Of a stretch of DNA of 64,000 nt, positions 43,701-55,445 are shown in pieces (positions within the stretch are counted from its first letter, which is position 1; every line of letters begins with the position of its first letter). This DNA is from Diospyros lotus (taxonomy: Eukaryota > Streptophyta > Magnoliopsida > Ericales > Ebenaceae): assembly GCF_014633365.1 (NCBI RefSeq), contig NC_068338.1, positions 9,992,616 through 10,056,615 on the forward strand, read 5' to 3'. The notes below the pieces were generated by a model that saw nothing but the letters and a program-made list of their open reading frames with translations, was not told the origin of the DNA and did no database searches. The position numbers were made by a program, and so were the translations under genes.

Positions 43701-45039
43701 GCGGTGGGGGGTGACGCGTCAGCAGCTGGCTGCGCCACGTGGCAGCCCCTGGGCCGCCCACTGCGCCTTACGCTCCAAGTAGCATTTTGCTGCGATTTTA
43801 AAGGCCAAATTTGGCCATTTTTCATGCCAAATCGAGAGGAAAGAAAGAGGAATTTTGGGAGAAGGAGATGGAGCTCGGCAAGTAGGAAAATGGAGGAAAA
43901 TAGGAAAGAAATGGGAGAAAATTAGGGATTTTGTGGCTATTTGGTGTCTAAAAGTATCCCAGTAAGTAAGTAAAATCACTAGAAGTGCTACATATCTAAA
44001 TTATAGATTTTGTACGGTTAGATTATACAGTTTACACAGTTAGATTTAATTAATTTAAGCCACGATTTTATTAATTGCTAGGGAACATTTTACTTTGCTA
44101 CGGGAGCACAAAAAAGGTAGGAATCAGCCAGTTTCAAACAAGCTCCTAACTCTCTCCTCGTGTTCTTTAATTCTCGTAAAAGTCTCCATGGTTTCTAGTA
44201 CTTTATTCACTCCCTCACCGTGACTCGGTTCCACGCATTAATAATAATAATTTGCGTGGTAACCACCCTATGACTTGTAGTTTATTAATGGGTTTACTGT
44301 TAATGGAATGAGCTAAGCAATGATGTCTTGGTGTCTTTCATTTCAACCGTTACGGAGCTTCGTATCGCTCCACTTCCTTTGAGAATGATGCTGAACCCGT
44401 TGGGGCTAGGTTCTTAGAAAGTGGCTATGGTCAAGATTATGGGGTTATGTTAATAGATTGTCATGAATGTGGCAATGGTTTTCTGGGTATAGGAAGAGAT
44501 GGGAATGTGAATGACATAATGGTGTCTATGTTGTCATGAATAAATGGTACAAAATGATAAGTATAAAGTATAAAAGTTTAGTGTGGTCTATATGGGTGTC
44601 TAAGGGTATGGAGTACAAAGCCACTAACTGTTGATCGTGGGTCGTGGCAATTGATGGATGGATGTATGGGTGCCAGTCATCGACTCTTACGATAAGTGCT
44701 AGACGATCTAGAAGAGTTAGTACTACCAGATTCCCGACTTGGCTTGTGCATATCATGATGTGTGTGCTACATAGGGATTGGGTTGCACTCACTGTTGGGA
44801 CATGCTTTGTGTGTGATGGGATGTGTGAGCATTTGCATGACCCGGTTGGTCTAAGAGCAGATTTGGGTCCTCTAGGTGAGTCGGTGCATTAGAGTATATC
44901 GCATGTGTGAATTCCTATGTGGGCATAGCATGGCTTGATGCTTGGTTTATGGGGGCCTTGTCATCATGTTTATGTTACAAAAGTCATTGCATTTCCTATT
45001 TGTTGCACTGCATGGTGAGAATGTACAGTTTTAAATGAT

Positions 45040-45125
45040 GAGTATGGGTGGTGGCATAGCCCACGATAAGACCTTGTGAGTGAGACCCACGGTGGCATGG
45101 CCCACGGTAAGACCTTGGGGGTGAG
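45040..45125 (+). repeat. ~50-bp repeat (gtgagacccacgg...cccacg), split
   Basis: Units of the form GTGAGACCCACGGTGGCATGG followed by CCCACGGTAAGACCTTG repeat here and continue at 46588-46640 on the other side of the nested Athila-type LTR, about three units in all. The insertion therefore lies inside a tandem array. Confidence 0.75.
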
Positions 45126-45127
45126 AT

Positions 45128-46587
45128 TGATCACCCTAAAATATACCACAAGTGTATGAGTCGAACAAGTAATATAATAGTAAGTAAGAATATCGTTCCC
45201 ACGAGGAAAGATTTCAAATACCAAATTTATAAAATTTCTTTATTATTTAAACAATAAAAATTTCAAATTTAATAAAGAATAGGAAAATTAATTAATTAAT
45301 TAGATTAATAAAATAAAATTAATTTGGAAGGTAACTTGAATCTAAGAAATTAGTGGATTTTAATAACTAAGACACATGTATGAACCTAGCTATGCAATGC
45401 AAATCATATATTTTCATGTAAATGAATTGGTAAATTGAGTATGTGACGGTGAAATCTCCTAATGCATTCGTTACCCTATTTCTAGGTTATAACGAGTCTA
45501 TTACCATTTAATAACTTCCTATATTTCTATGAAATTTTAATTAAATGAAAACACATTACAAATTGTGAAATTTCTAACTTATCGCTAAAAGCCGCACAAA
45601 GAAACCGAATTCTATTTCTAGTCGGTTTTACTTTATGGTGTATGGTACCTACTATATAATCCCGAAACTATCTTCTTTCGGTCTCAAGATTAGGCATCAA
45701 ATCATGTAAATAGTGGCCAATTATTCACAAGCATTAAATACAATACCACACAACTCAACATAACTTTATTTATTCAATCACATAAAATTATAAAAAATGC
45801 ATCATCATAGTTTCGGCCAATACATGGCCTTAGTTTAACAGATTAATTCATGACAGAATTAATTAAAACCCAAAATAACAAAGGAAGCATAAGAGAATTT
45901 ATTAAATAAAGAAGAAAAAGAAAGAATTCCCTAGCCCAGATCTATTCCAGATCTGGGTGTTGGATCTGTGTCGCGTCCACCTGTGTCACTAAGGTGTTGC
46001 TGCTGCACATCGCTTCAATCTTCCTTGCCTTCACTTCGAATGCTCCACCAATTCTCCAATATGGTTCCTTTCATTTCCGCCACCTCCCAAGTCTCTGCCC
46101 CAAAATCCCTCCTTATGTTATTATATATACACATATATATGTAGGGCATGGAGTTCCAATTGCATTACAATTGGACTCCATTTATTATATTAATAAATTA
46201 TTATATGCACACACCACAGACTCACACACGCCACTTCACACACACATATATATAATATAATATAAAATATATATTATATATAAATAATATAATAGATAAT
46301 ATAATATTTAATATACTTTTAATTATATTAATTTTAATTATTTATAATATTTATTTTTTATTTAATTTGTAATATTAACTTTATAATATCTTTTTTATTT
46401 TTTATTTTTATTTTGATTTTTTCAACCCAAACACAAAGTAGTATTCTTGTAAAATAACAAAAAATACTAAAAATTAAATATATATAAAAGAAACTCAAAA
46501 TACTAGATAATTATAGATAAAACACATATAAAATACTTAAAACACTACTTAATTATGACCAATAAATGTGAATAAATTCTCACATCA
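45128..46587 (-). mobile_element. Athila-type solo LTR (1460 bp)
   Basis: Begins TGATCACCCTAAAATATACC and ends CTCACATCA. The first 90 bp (aagtgtatgag...gttcccacgagg) and the end correspond to the Athila-like LTRs at 14025 and 40721, and the length matches. No clean target duplication: left flank GAGAT, right flank GACCC, while the host array would read GTGAGACCC across. The 3' half is very AT-rich (46240-46400). Confidence 0.65.
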
Positions 46588-48676
46588 GACCCACGGCAGC
46601 GTGGCCCACGATAAGACCTTAGGGTGAGACCCACGACAACAGATTATGTCAAGAGTGACAGGAAGGGACATGTAAGGGAAATGGTACGGTGGTATCTTAT
46701 AAAAGACTGCTAACAGGTTTGTATGTTGGACTTGGGTGCCAGTGTATGTTTTATGTGGGCCCCAAAGACCGTTTATGTGAAGTTCATTATATGTTTATCC
46801 ATCTAGAAATAAGGCAAGTATTGGGCATGGCATGACATGACGTTGCATTGGTATGAATTGCATGGGATATAATGGGAAGAGTCATGTCTGTATCCTACAG
46901 CCTTCTTTTCTAGAGCTTGCTGAGTCTCGCGACTCACGTTTGCTTTCCATCATTCCAGATAAGAGAAGCGTCTGTGATAGCAGGTACGTTCAACGAGGTT
47001 TGGGTCCAGGCCTTCGTGTCATGGTAGCAAGTGCAGAGCTCTCCCCAAACTAAATCCTGGGTGTCATGGTGCTTGTGTTAGAGTAATGTTTTATGTTTGT
47101 GAGATGGAGGTATGTTATGTAAGCCCAGGTGGGCTCACGTTGTAAACAGTTATGTAAGGATGGTTATTATGAGTTTTATGATGTAAAAGAAAAAGCATAG
47201 TTTCAATAAGGGTTGTGAGTGTGTTTAGCTTGTGTTATTATTCAGTACCATTTAAGTAATGACCCTCTCACGGATTCTCTTTGTGCACGGGGAGGCTCCG
47301 AGAGGCTAGCCGTTACAAAAAGTGTGTCATACCTCGAAAATCATGCAATCCTTCCCTTTATCAGTCAAACCATCTCCTGTTTAACATTTATGTCTATAGA
47401 AATCAATATTCCTATTTTTCCTCAATTTTCTCTATTTTTAAACCTTTCTTTTCTTCGAAAATTCATAATAAATACCTAACACCTAATTTCACCAAATATT
47501 TTTGCACCAATATTCCTAAAATAACTTTAGCAAAATTATAAAATTAATTTTGGATTTTTCTCATACCTCACGCGCCACCCCCAGCCTTGGTGAGTGAAGC
47601 CCATGCGCAGCTTCTTCTCCAGTCTTCTGCTCCAGCTTCGGTGGTCTGCAACGGCCTCCGATGGCCAATCCAATTACAGGGCCTTGAAGCTCTTGATGAG
47701 ACGACTTCGATGGACCCCTTAGATGGCTAGAATAACCACTTGAAAACCCTCAAAAGCTCGGTTGCAAGTGCGGCTCTGGCGAGGCCCAATTCCGGCCAGC
47801 TTCTTAAAACCCTCTAAAACGTACACCAACACCTCCCAAAATCTCCAGAAATCCTCCCTAGCACTCAAGAAACAAAAGCCCTCTATCCTTGAGGCTTAAT
47901 TCTTGCTAAAACATGGCCAATCTACTTTGATTTGTTTTGAAAGCCTCGGCCATTCAAACCCTATTTATACTTGATTTCAACCGAATTTTCGACCATTAAG
48001 AAGCTTTCCTAGTTGCCAAGCTTCGAATCCTCATCATATCAAGCCTCGAATCAAGCTTAATGGTGATGAAATGGGCTCAAAATTTTTAGCCAAATTCTGA
48101 TTCCCTTTAAAAATTAATTCCCATCGACACACCGTAGATTTAGGCCAATGGCTAGGTTCAATCAAACCATCATGACCTGGAGACATCTTGGTGCCCCTTG
48201 GTAGTTTTGATGACGACCGCCGCAAAATTGGTTGGTGATTTGCAGGTTTCACACCTAATTTTCATTAATTGCACTTTCATCCCCCAAACTTTGATATTTC
48301 ATGATTCTGCCCCTATCACTCACACCTTAGGTTTTTCATTAAAACCATTAGTTCCCTCGAGTTTAGGATGTGTCACTACACCCTTGAAAGTCTAGAAAAA
48401 CCCTCATTTTGGCCACCCTCCATCAATTTCTAGATTCTACACTTTGGGTCGAATGCCCCTAATCGCAAAATTTCAACCCAACACCTTTGTAAATCTCTTA
48501 TTTTTTGACATCCCATGACTCTTGAACATTTTTACCCTCCAAGTTTTGTCTTCGTTTGGTCACTTACCTTTTCGTTCAAGTTTTGAATATTACACATTGG
48601 CTTGAAACTTTGATAAATTTCATTTTGACACCAAAATTTCCCAAAAATACCTTTGATATTAACTACTGGTATTACA

Positions 48677-49140
48677 TTATTCTTGATTGTATATGACGTT
48701 GGACACTAGATGGTATCTAGTGGGTTGTAATCGGTCTAGTGTATTGGTAATTATGAGATTGTGTGTGATGGGTGGCTTTAGTTTAGTTGAGCCAAGTTTG
48801 AGAGATTGAGTAAGGATTGAAAAATGTAATTCCCATAAATCCCCAATACTCAGTAAATGTGTAATGTGTTATTATTTTGTGCCTGGGTCACCCTTGGCTT
48901 GTTGTGAGGTGAGCTGAAGAAAGATGAAGCTCACTCGTGTTTTGGGTCCCATTCTGCTGTGTTTCTTTTTGTGTTAGGACCGATTCCTGAAGTAGAGTGA
49001 AGGAAAGGATGAAGCGTAGTTCCCACCTGGGTGTTTCTTGATGAAACATAGTCCATCTCTTCATTAGTTTTCTTGTTGTGTGTGAGTAATCTGGGCGATT
49101 ATTCACCGGTGGCGCCCATGGGTGGGAGCGAGTCATTACA
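48677..49140 (+). mobile_element. 3' end of a truncated LTR-A
   Basis: Matches roughly 3130-3540 of solo LTR-A, ending GCGAGTCATTACA. It is cut at its 5' side by LTR-E, so the missing part is expected beyond the left end of the LTR-E element, outside the window. Confidence 0.75.
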
Positions 49141-49535
49141 AGGGTTTTATTGAACTCTCCATTTTTTTGCCTCAACCCCTTTGGCTTTCTAGATAGAGAA
49201 AGTGGTTTTTGAGAAAAACTAAATAAGATTTCCATGTGTTGGATTAGATCTTGCATGGTTGATGCATGGAGATCGAATGGGCATGCTCATGGACATCAAT
49301 TGAAACTTCTCTTTTGGTGTGGATCACTTATAGAGGGTGGGTAACACCTCATGGCACAAGGATTCATCCTTTCTACGCGTCGGACAATCAAAAGGTTTGG
49401 TTTTTCATTATGTGTTCTTTTTTTTTTGAAGAGATTATATATTTGCAAACTAGATTCGATTTTTTTCGGGTTTCAAGAGTAGCCAAAGAGTTTGGTTGAT
49501 CCAAAATTTTTATAATTTCTGTTGTATTTGAAGCT
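49141..49535. other. unclassified sequence before an RT fragment
   Basis: Follows the LTR-A end directly. It has no ORF with recognisable content. It may be upstream pol sequence of the element that supplied the RT at 49536, heavily decayed. Confidence 0.4.
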
Positions 49536-49983
49536 ATGAAACCCAACAATAAGTACTTGATTCCCATTATAGATGAACTGCTCGATGAACTTCATGGAGC
49601 AATATTATTCACCAAATTAGATCTTCACTCTGGTTACCATCAAATTTGGTTTCATGATGAAGACATTCACAAGATAGTTTTTTGCACTCACGAGGGTCAC
49701 TATGAGTTCGTCATCATGCCATTTGGACTCACCAATGTGCTGGCAATGTTTCAAAGCCTAATGAATGATTTGTTTCAACCCTATCTCTGTAAGTTTGCCT
49801 TGGTTTTCTTTGATGATATTTTGATCTATAGCAAGAATTGGTCCAACCACCTATCCCATCTGTGCACTATTTTATTTGTTTTATCTACTAATCATTTATT
49901 TGCCAAGAAGTCAAAGTGTCGCTTTGGAGTTCATCAGGTTAACTACCTTAGCCATATCATCTCTTTTGATGGAAAGCACATGG
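49536..49983 (+). pseudogene. orphan chromovirus-type reverse transcriptase fragment
   Basis: The open frame reads LLDELHGAILFTKLDLHSGY, HQIWFHDEDIHKIVFCTHEG, HYEFVIMPFGLTNV, LVFFDDILIYSKNW with the FFDD catalytic box, and VNYLSHIISFDGKHMV. It lacks everything else. It differs clearly from the RT at 18693-19568, so it comes from another lineage. It is cut at 49984 by a copia-like LTR. Confidence 0.85.
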
Positions 49984-51140
49984 TGTTGGAAAATAGTATA
50001 GTAATGCCACCGCAACCCAAGAGGGGGGTGAATTGGGATATTTAAAAATATTGATTAAACTTGAAATCTTTTGCTTGAGATGTGGTTTTAGTGACTTAGA
50101 ACATAAGACATATAAAATGACAAATGCAATGCTTGAAGAATATAAAGCACAAAAGATAAAAGACACAAAGAATTTATAGTGGTTCGACTAAACCAATCAT
50201 AATCCACTCCCTTAACTCCTCACTAAGAATTTCAAACACTTCACTAAAACTTCCTACCAAAATCAATAGACCCTCTAGCATAAATTACTAGGAATTACAA
50301 CCCCCCTACTTACACAAGTAGGCCCTCTAGCTAATCAAGCTAGGAAATACAAAAATGTACAATAGAAAGAATCTAAGAGATGAATCTCTTAGTTACAAGA
50401 TCTCTCAAAATGAACACAAGGCTTGAACAAAATAATACAAATGATAATCAAAGCCTTTGAGAGAAAATTATGAAAGCACAAATACAATTGAGAAGTATGA
50501 AAATAAACTATAAGCTCACTTCACTTTATTCCCATCCATTAGTTTTCTCAAGCTCTTCCTTAAATGGTATTTATAGGCATTCCAAGAGCTTTAAAAGAAA
50601 CTAGCCATTTGTGACCGTTGGAGCCTGTAAAACTAGCCATTAAAGAATCTTGCCACAAAAACGGTAGATAGGTTCCATGAAACGATCGACTGATTAGATA
50701 AACAAGGAAACAGTCGGTAGGAGGCTTAAAACGGTCGACAATATAGCAAACTACTGAGAGCATGCTTTCTATCGATCAATAACCAAGAAGGCTAGTCGAC
50801 AGCTTGGCCTAAAACAATCAACTAAATGCCAAAGGCGGACAACAATTTGGCCTAGCTTTTGAAAAATAATGTTCCAATTTCAAAGCGTCAAAACCATTTT
50901 TGATACATCAAAATTGAACAATTCTTTTAACATCAAAACTTGATTTTTCAAATGCCATCAAGAAATTTAACACAAGATTTTTGGAAATGGGTTTCATGAT
51001 GAAATTGATTTTCATTTTGGTGTTAATAGAACATATAAAAGAAAATAGGAGCACCAAGTTAAGAATTATTATCAAAATAATTCCATCATCAAAATACAAT
51101 TGTTTTTCATCATCAAAACCATATTAAAGGTAAAACATCA
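49984..51140 (-). mobile_element. copia-like LTR remnant 1
   Basis: Starts TGTTGGAAAATAGTATAG inside the RT fragment, then shows the cccaagaggggggtgaattgg signature of a common plant copia LTR, read on the minus strand. It continues through a segment with tttatagtggttcgac and repeated ccctctag motifs. The right end is not resolved and no second duplication was found. The copy at 51141 onward is related. Confidence 0.5.
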
Positions 51141-51638
51141 TTGATAGAAATGAAGTGCTAGGGCATACACCAAGAGGGGTGCTGAATTGGTTATTTTAAA
51201 TTAATGATTTTCAAAACTTTAAACAATGTAAAATATTTTCCAATGAAAGATTGATATGAGAAACAAGTGAGGAATGGATGGGTGCTAAAAAGGAAATTAA
51301 ATAATAAAAGCACACAAGAACATAAATGTTTATAATGGTTCCAAACCTAGTCCACTTGTAATACCCCATATTTTCGTAAGGTTGCCACGTATTTTAAGGT
51401 AGTTTAAAATACCAAAAAATGGGCTTGAAAGGGTAATTAGTTGCTGAATCAACTGCAGAGAGTGCCCTAGAGCCTAGATGCTTAAGGAAAATGATGTGAC
51501 ATCGTCAAGCATCTCGAGGTATCATTTATGGCACCGAAAGAAATTGGATCGAGAATGGTTCCCGGTACAACTAAAAAGACAGTTGTGATTTAGGCTGAAA
51601 TACCGAATTATCGTATGGGGCATCTGGGAAGTCAACGG

Positions 51639-53131
51639 TGAAGGATCTAAAACGAGGATACAAAGTATGCAGCGGAAGCGGTTTAAAATCAAAATCGTTC
51701 CTCGTATTGATTAGAATCTAGGAGACTTACTTTTGCGGCGGATTACCGGACGGAATGGAGCGATGGGAGCTTCTTCGCATTGTGGAGACGACGGCTGTCC
51801 TGCTAGCCTTCGGCTTCGTCGCATCAGAACTCAAACGCACCCTTTCGGTCTTCCGGAGTATGACTCGAACTCGTGGCCTCTCTTCGGTGAAGAAGAATGA
51901 AAACGACTTGGATGAAAAAACAACTAAAGAGAGATATATATAGGGAGAACCCTAGGGTTAAAACCCTAGTGGGCCAAACCCTAATGGGCCAAGATCTTTT
52001 AATTAATTTTCTAATTGGGTTAGCCCAATTAATTAATTAAAACCCTAATGAACTATTATTTTATTCTAGCCCAATTAATTATGGACCATTCTGAATAAAA
52101 TAATTCTCTCTCAATGTAATTCATCCAACAAGCCAAATGTATTAAAAAATACATGAGTTACATCGAGCTACCCCGGGGACCAAAAGACAAATTATTCACG
52201 GCTACTAAAATGACCAAAATATCCCTGCTACCTAGTAGCTATATTTTGTCATTCTAAGTGTTCCAACTATCACCATATGGTAACACTGACCCCACGAATA
52301 ATTTTGCACATGCCATGTCTTTGACCTACTAGTGTAATGACGAAAATACCCCTCTGCGTAACACCCATCATTTAGAAAGGAATAATGTACTAACACCTTT
52401 CTAAATGACTTCTACCATCCTTAGATCACTAGTCCAATAATCCGTGACTACTCGAATGTACTTGCTTATCACTGGGAGCTACCCAGAAGCACACACTCTT
52501 AAGTCACGTTCCCAGGGCCCTGGATTATTCGATTATTCTTGGACAATCACAAGGGGGTGAATCACAGAAACTATCTTGTATTAGTCTGTCTTAGCTAATT
52601 AGAAACCATATTCCCAACTCAAAAGGATATTGATCTTTAACAGACCTCACCTACAATGAATCTAAGAATATAGCTCTAGGTTCACTAGACCACCAACTAA
52701 TACTCAAGTATTAGAGTACTCGTCCACGTAGTAGCAGTGATAGACTAGCTCCATGATAATTAGTACTTTGTCATTAGCTTCTATCACAGGTCCACTCTAC
52801 GCATTCCAAATGCGCTTGTACAATTAGAGTAAACGGACTGTTTACTGGCTAAGGCAAGCCATCCTCCATTAGGATCTATTGCACAATGATCTTATCATGA
52901 TAGAATGCCCAGTTCTATCAAAAGATCAAGAGTAATATTTTCTTGCTTATTAAGTACCCATGATTCATGCCTAACTGTGAAGAACGACCCATCACATGAA
53001 TCACTTACTTAATAGCATGGACACCTTTCCAACAATTAAATGCAAATAATATATGTGCCATAAATTGAATAAAAGAAACATCATTACCATAAATTAAACA
53101 AAACGTGTCTTTAGGGCATACATTTCCAACA
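51639..53131 (-). mobile_element. copia-like solo LTR (1493 bp)
   Basis: Duplication AACGG at 51634-51638 and 53132-53136. On the minus strand it begins TGTTGGAAATGTATGCCC and ends GATCCTTCA. A TATATATA box (minus strand, about 51934-51941) and the tccgctgcatac stretch near the 3' end are typical of plant copia LTRs. Confidence 0.88.
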
Positions 53132-53920
53132 AACGGAACCCCGAGAAAGTTCATATTTGGTATGTAGAGCAACCCTTTAGTAGTTTTTGGAAGAAACAAA
53201 AAGGTTTGTAGCCAAAACGAAGATTCGGGCCTTAGTGCAGTTTTCCAAAATTGACAGAGGGAGGTCGAAACGATGTTTTTTTGGAATCTTCAAGGGAATG
53301 TTTTAGGATATTTCAAAGGGTTATAAAGGTCTTGAGGGAGAAGTTCAATTTTTGAGTCAGGGGTAAAATCGTAATTTTTGAGGTTCGGGTAAAAGTGTAA
53401 TTTACCCAAAAATCAGGGACATTAGCGTAATTAGTCCTTTTTTTGGGACTAAAATTCAATTAAAAATTGGCCTAGGGACCAAGTTGAAAAGGGTTTAAGT
53501 GCAATTACCTGAAAAATTTGGGCCAAAGTGTAATTCTTGAAACCTTTTTCCTAGGGGCATTTGGGAGATTAAGGATAAAGTCTCATGATGACTTTAAAGA
53601 TAAGATGAAAGCTCATGATGACTTATTTGATAAGATTTGATGAGATTTGATTGGATTTGGATAAGATTTGATAAGATTTTAGTTGAATAAGATTTGATTC
53701 GGATAAGATTTGATTGAGATAAGAATGATTGCAGAAAATCTAAGAAGATTTGAAATGATTAGAGAATATCTTAGAAGATTTGGAATGATTAGAGAATATC
53801 TTAAAAGATTTGGAATGATTAAAGAATATTTTAGAAGATTTGAAATTATTGGAATATCTTGGAAGATTTAGAAAAGATTTGAAACGATTGTGACTTACTT
53901 GGTGGCCAAGTTTCCAAACC

Positions 53921-53928
53921 TATAAATA
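53921..53928 (+). promoter_or_regulatory. TATA box of solo LTR-C
   Basis: TATAAATA in CCTATAAATAGGGTG, equivalent to 6791-6798 in the other copy. Confidence 0.6.
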
Positions 53929-54303
53929 GGGTGCTCATGGCCAAGGGTTTCCTTATTCTATGTTATGATAAATTCGTGCTAGACGAGAGTGATTCGAGCT
54001 TAGTGGATAGAAGGCTATTGTTCCTAGAGAAGAAGAAGCACTTACTCAATGCCTGAGGGCGTGTGAGAAGGTGGATTTGCACAAATTTTGAGGAATTCCG
54101 AAATTAAGTCAAGGTGAGACTCCTATACTCTAAACCCTAATTTTGTTTTCTTATGTGAGACTATTGCATGAAACGTGTTTTGTGTAACGTTTTTGTACGC
54201 AAAATCATATTATTCTCTTACATGAAATCATGTTGCATATATGAAATGTAATTTCTTGGAAAATATATGTTGTTGATTTTCAACTATTGCATTTATAAAA
54301 TCC

Positions 54304-54615
54304 GTGTGGCCATACTGTTGTACCTATCTATTGTTGTCCGATGGCAAAAGTCGGATATCCCCCGAGAGGCACTATGCGTGCGTCATCGAGAAAGCACTTG
54401 TGGGGAAGACCATGAGTCTAAGGGACAATGGATGTGGTGTTTGCATGAGTTCTATGAGGTCGGACCGAGGTGACATGATTAGGGTCCTCCCGAGAGGCGC
54501 TATGCGTGCGCCTTTGAGAAAGCTCTCATTGGAGGAGGCTGACATATTCCCGAGGCACTTCGGAGTAGTTCTCATTTTTCTCATATGTTTTATACCTGTT
54601 CATGCATTGATATAA
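54304..54615 (+). CDS. LTR-C reading frame, 103 codons, function unknown
   Basis: Frame without ATG at the given start (GTG at 54304), open through SRISPERHYACVIEKALVGK, CGVCMSSMRSDRGDM, PLRKLSLEEADIFPRHFGVV and a hydrophobic end ILICFIPVHALI-like. The same peptide is recognisable in three other LTR-C copies. It lies about 380 bp downstream of the TATA box, so it would be in the transcribed R/U5 part. It may be only a consequence of shared LTR sequence. Confidence 0.3.
   Translation: MWPYCCTYLLLSDGKSRISPERHYACVIEKALVGKTMSLRDNGCGVCMSSMRSDRGDMIRVLPRGAMRAPLRKLSLEEADIFPRHFGVVLIFLICFIPVHALI
54354..54540 (+). repeat. duplicated hairpin motif in LTR-C
   Basis: Two copies about 128 bp apart of CCGAGAGGCGCTATGCGTGCG followed by ...GAGAAAGC. 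Arms GAGAGGCGC and GCGCC...GCTCTC can pair. Equivalent pairs are at about 5801-5970, 57186-57385 and 59163-59345 (minus strand). Confidence 0.65.
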
Positions 54616-55319
54616 ACTGTTTTTGGAGCTATCACTAGAAGATTCATCTTCTAATTGGACTATGTCCTTGGAATATTCAAATGTTCCAGGTTCGACAAGC
54701 GGCTCTAAGGGAAATGAGGTAGCTGAAGAATAAGCTTAATTTGCTGCCTGTAGCATGTTTAGCATATCTTTGTTTATGTGCAAACCTATATATGTTTTGG
54801 ATATGTTTAAGACGTTCAAATATCACTTGCCAGAGATGATGTCTTTGTAATGCATTTTGTAGACATCTTGAACGATTTCATTTATGATATATAAAGTGAA
54901 TTTAGTTGTGTACCATATCAGGTTTCGATTATCGCCTTCATAATTTTTATGATATGCCAGGGGGTTATGTTCGAAATTCGGTACTTGAAATTTAAGATAT
55001 GTACCGTGATAAAAAGAAATTTATGTATATTTTGGGACCCAGCATAGTGACATGCTCGGTTAGAAAAATCGGGGTGTTACACCACTACCTTAGTTCTGCA
55101 TTAAGGATTTTAAACTCAATCCACTAAAAACATGTACTTAAACCAAGCAAGTCCTCTAGTACAAAAACTAGGAAAATACAACCTCCTATCAAATAGATAC
55201 GCCCTCAAGCTTTACAAGCTTGGAAACAAGTGAACATAATAGTAAAAAGAGAGTTCTAAGAGTTTGACCTCTTAGTTACAAGTTCTCTCAATGAAAATAC
55301 AAGGTGAACCATCCGGGCC

Positions 55320-55445
55320 CAATCTTGGCCCTATCTCTTTGCCGAATCTCGGTCCATCTCTTGGCCCAATCTTGGCCCTATCTCTCGGCCCTCTCTCTTG
55401 GCCCAATCTTGGCCCTATCTCTCGGCCCTCTCTCTTGGCCCATCT
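55320..55445 (+). repeat. ~38-bp tandem repeat (cttggcccaatcttggccct...)
   Basis: About three units of CTTGGCCCAATCTTGGCCCT followed by atctctcggccctctct. It is part of the copia-like remnant 2. Confidence 0.8.

Larger units (their letters stand above)
43205..47317 (+). mobile_element. solo LTR related to LTR-D, ~2.65 kb net
   Basis: Starts TTTAACATCTCG (first G of TG lost) and ends AGCCGTTACA. The duplication AAAAG is at 43200-43204 and 47318-47322. It shares with LTR-D the GTGTGGGGGTG-like run, the tRNA-like module with a GGCTGAAT/ATTCAGCC hairpin (43650-43667), a CCACGTGGCA G-box (43736-43745) and the TGAGTCTCGCGACTCA-type motif (46920). It is otherwise diverged. An Athila-type LTR is nested at 45128-46587. 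Confidence 0.75.
11611..48676 (-). mobile_element. LTR-E (5' LTR), split by two nested insertions; ~2.43 kb net
   Basis: On the plus strand it begins CGTAACACCCC (first base of TG changed) and ends GGTATTACA at 48676. Primer site and leader follow on the minus strand at 11610 and below, so this is a 5' LTR. Its pieces are 11611-12584, 43101-43204 and 47318-48676. The gaps are the insertions 12585-43100 (TSD CTTGA) and 43205-47317 (TSD AAAAG). A minus-strand TATAAATA box lies at 47962-47969. It has landed in an LTR-A whose 3' part survives at 48677-49140. Confidence 0.7.
51357..55081 (+). mobile_element. solo LTR-C (2227 bp net)
   Basis: TGTAATACCCC ... GGGGTGTTACA, duplication CCACT at 51352-51356 and 55082-55086. 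It is the reverse complement of the LTR-C at 5214-9973. TATAAATA is at 53921-53928. It contains the copia-like solo LTR 51639-53131 and the LTR-C reading frame 54304-54615. Confidence 0.9.

Noticed and set aside
43444..43782. 112-codon ORF in a GC-rich stretch
   Set aside because: It coincides with the tRNA-like module and G-box region of an LTR and is open in several frames on both strands.
49536..50045. Endogenous pararetrovirus (caulimovirus-type) RT
   Set aside because: Motif wording (LDLHSGYHQI, FGLTNV, FFDDILIYS) is that of Ty3/gypsy chromoviruses, and no movement protein or coat protein sequence is nearby.
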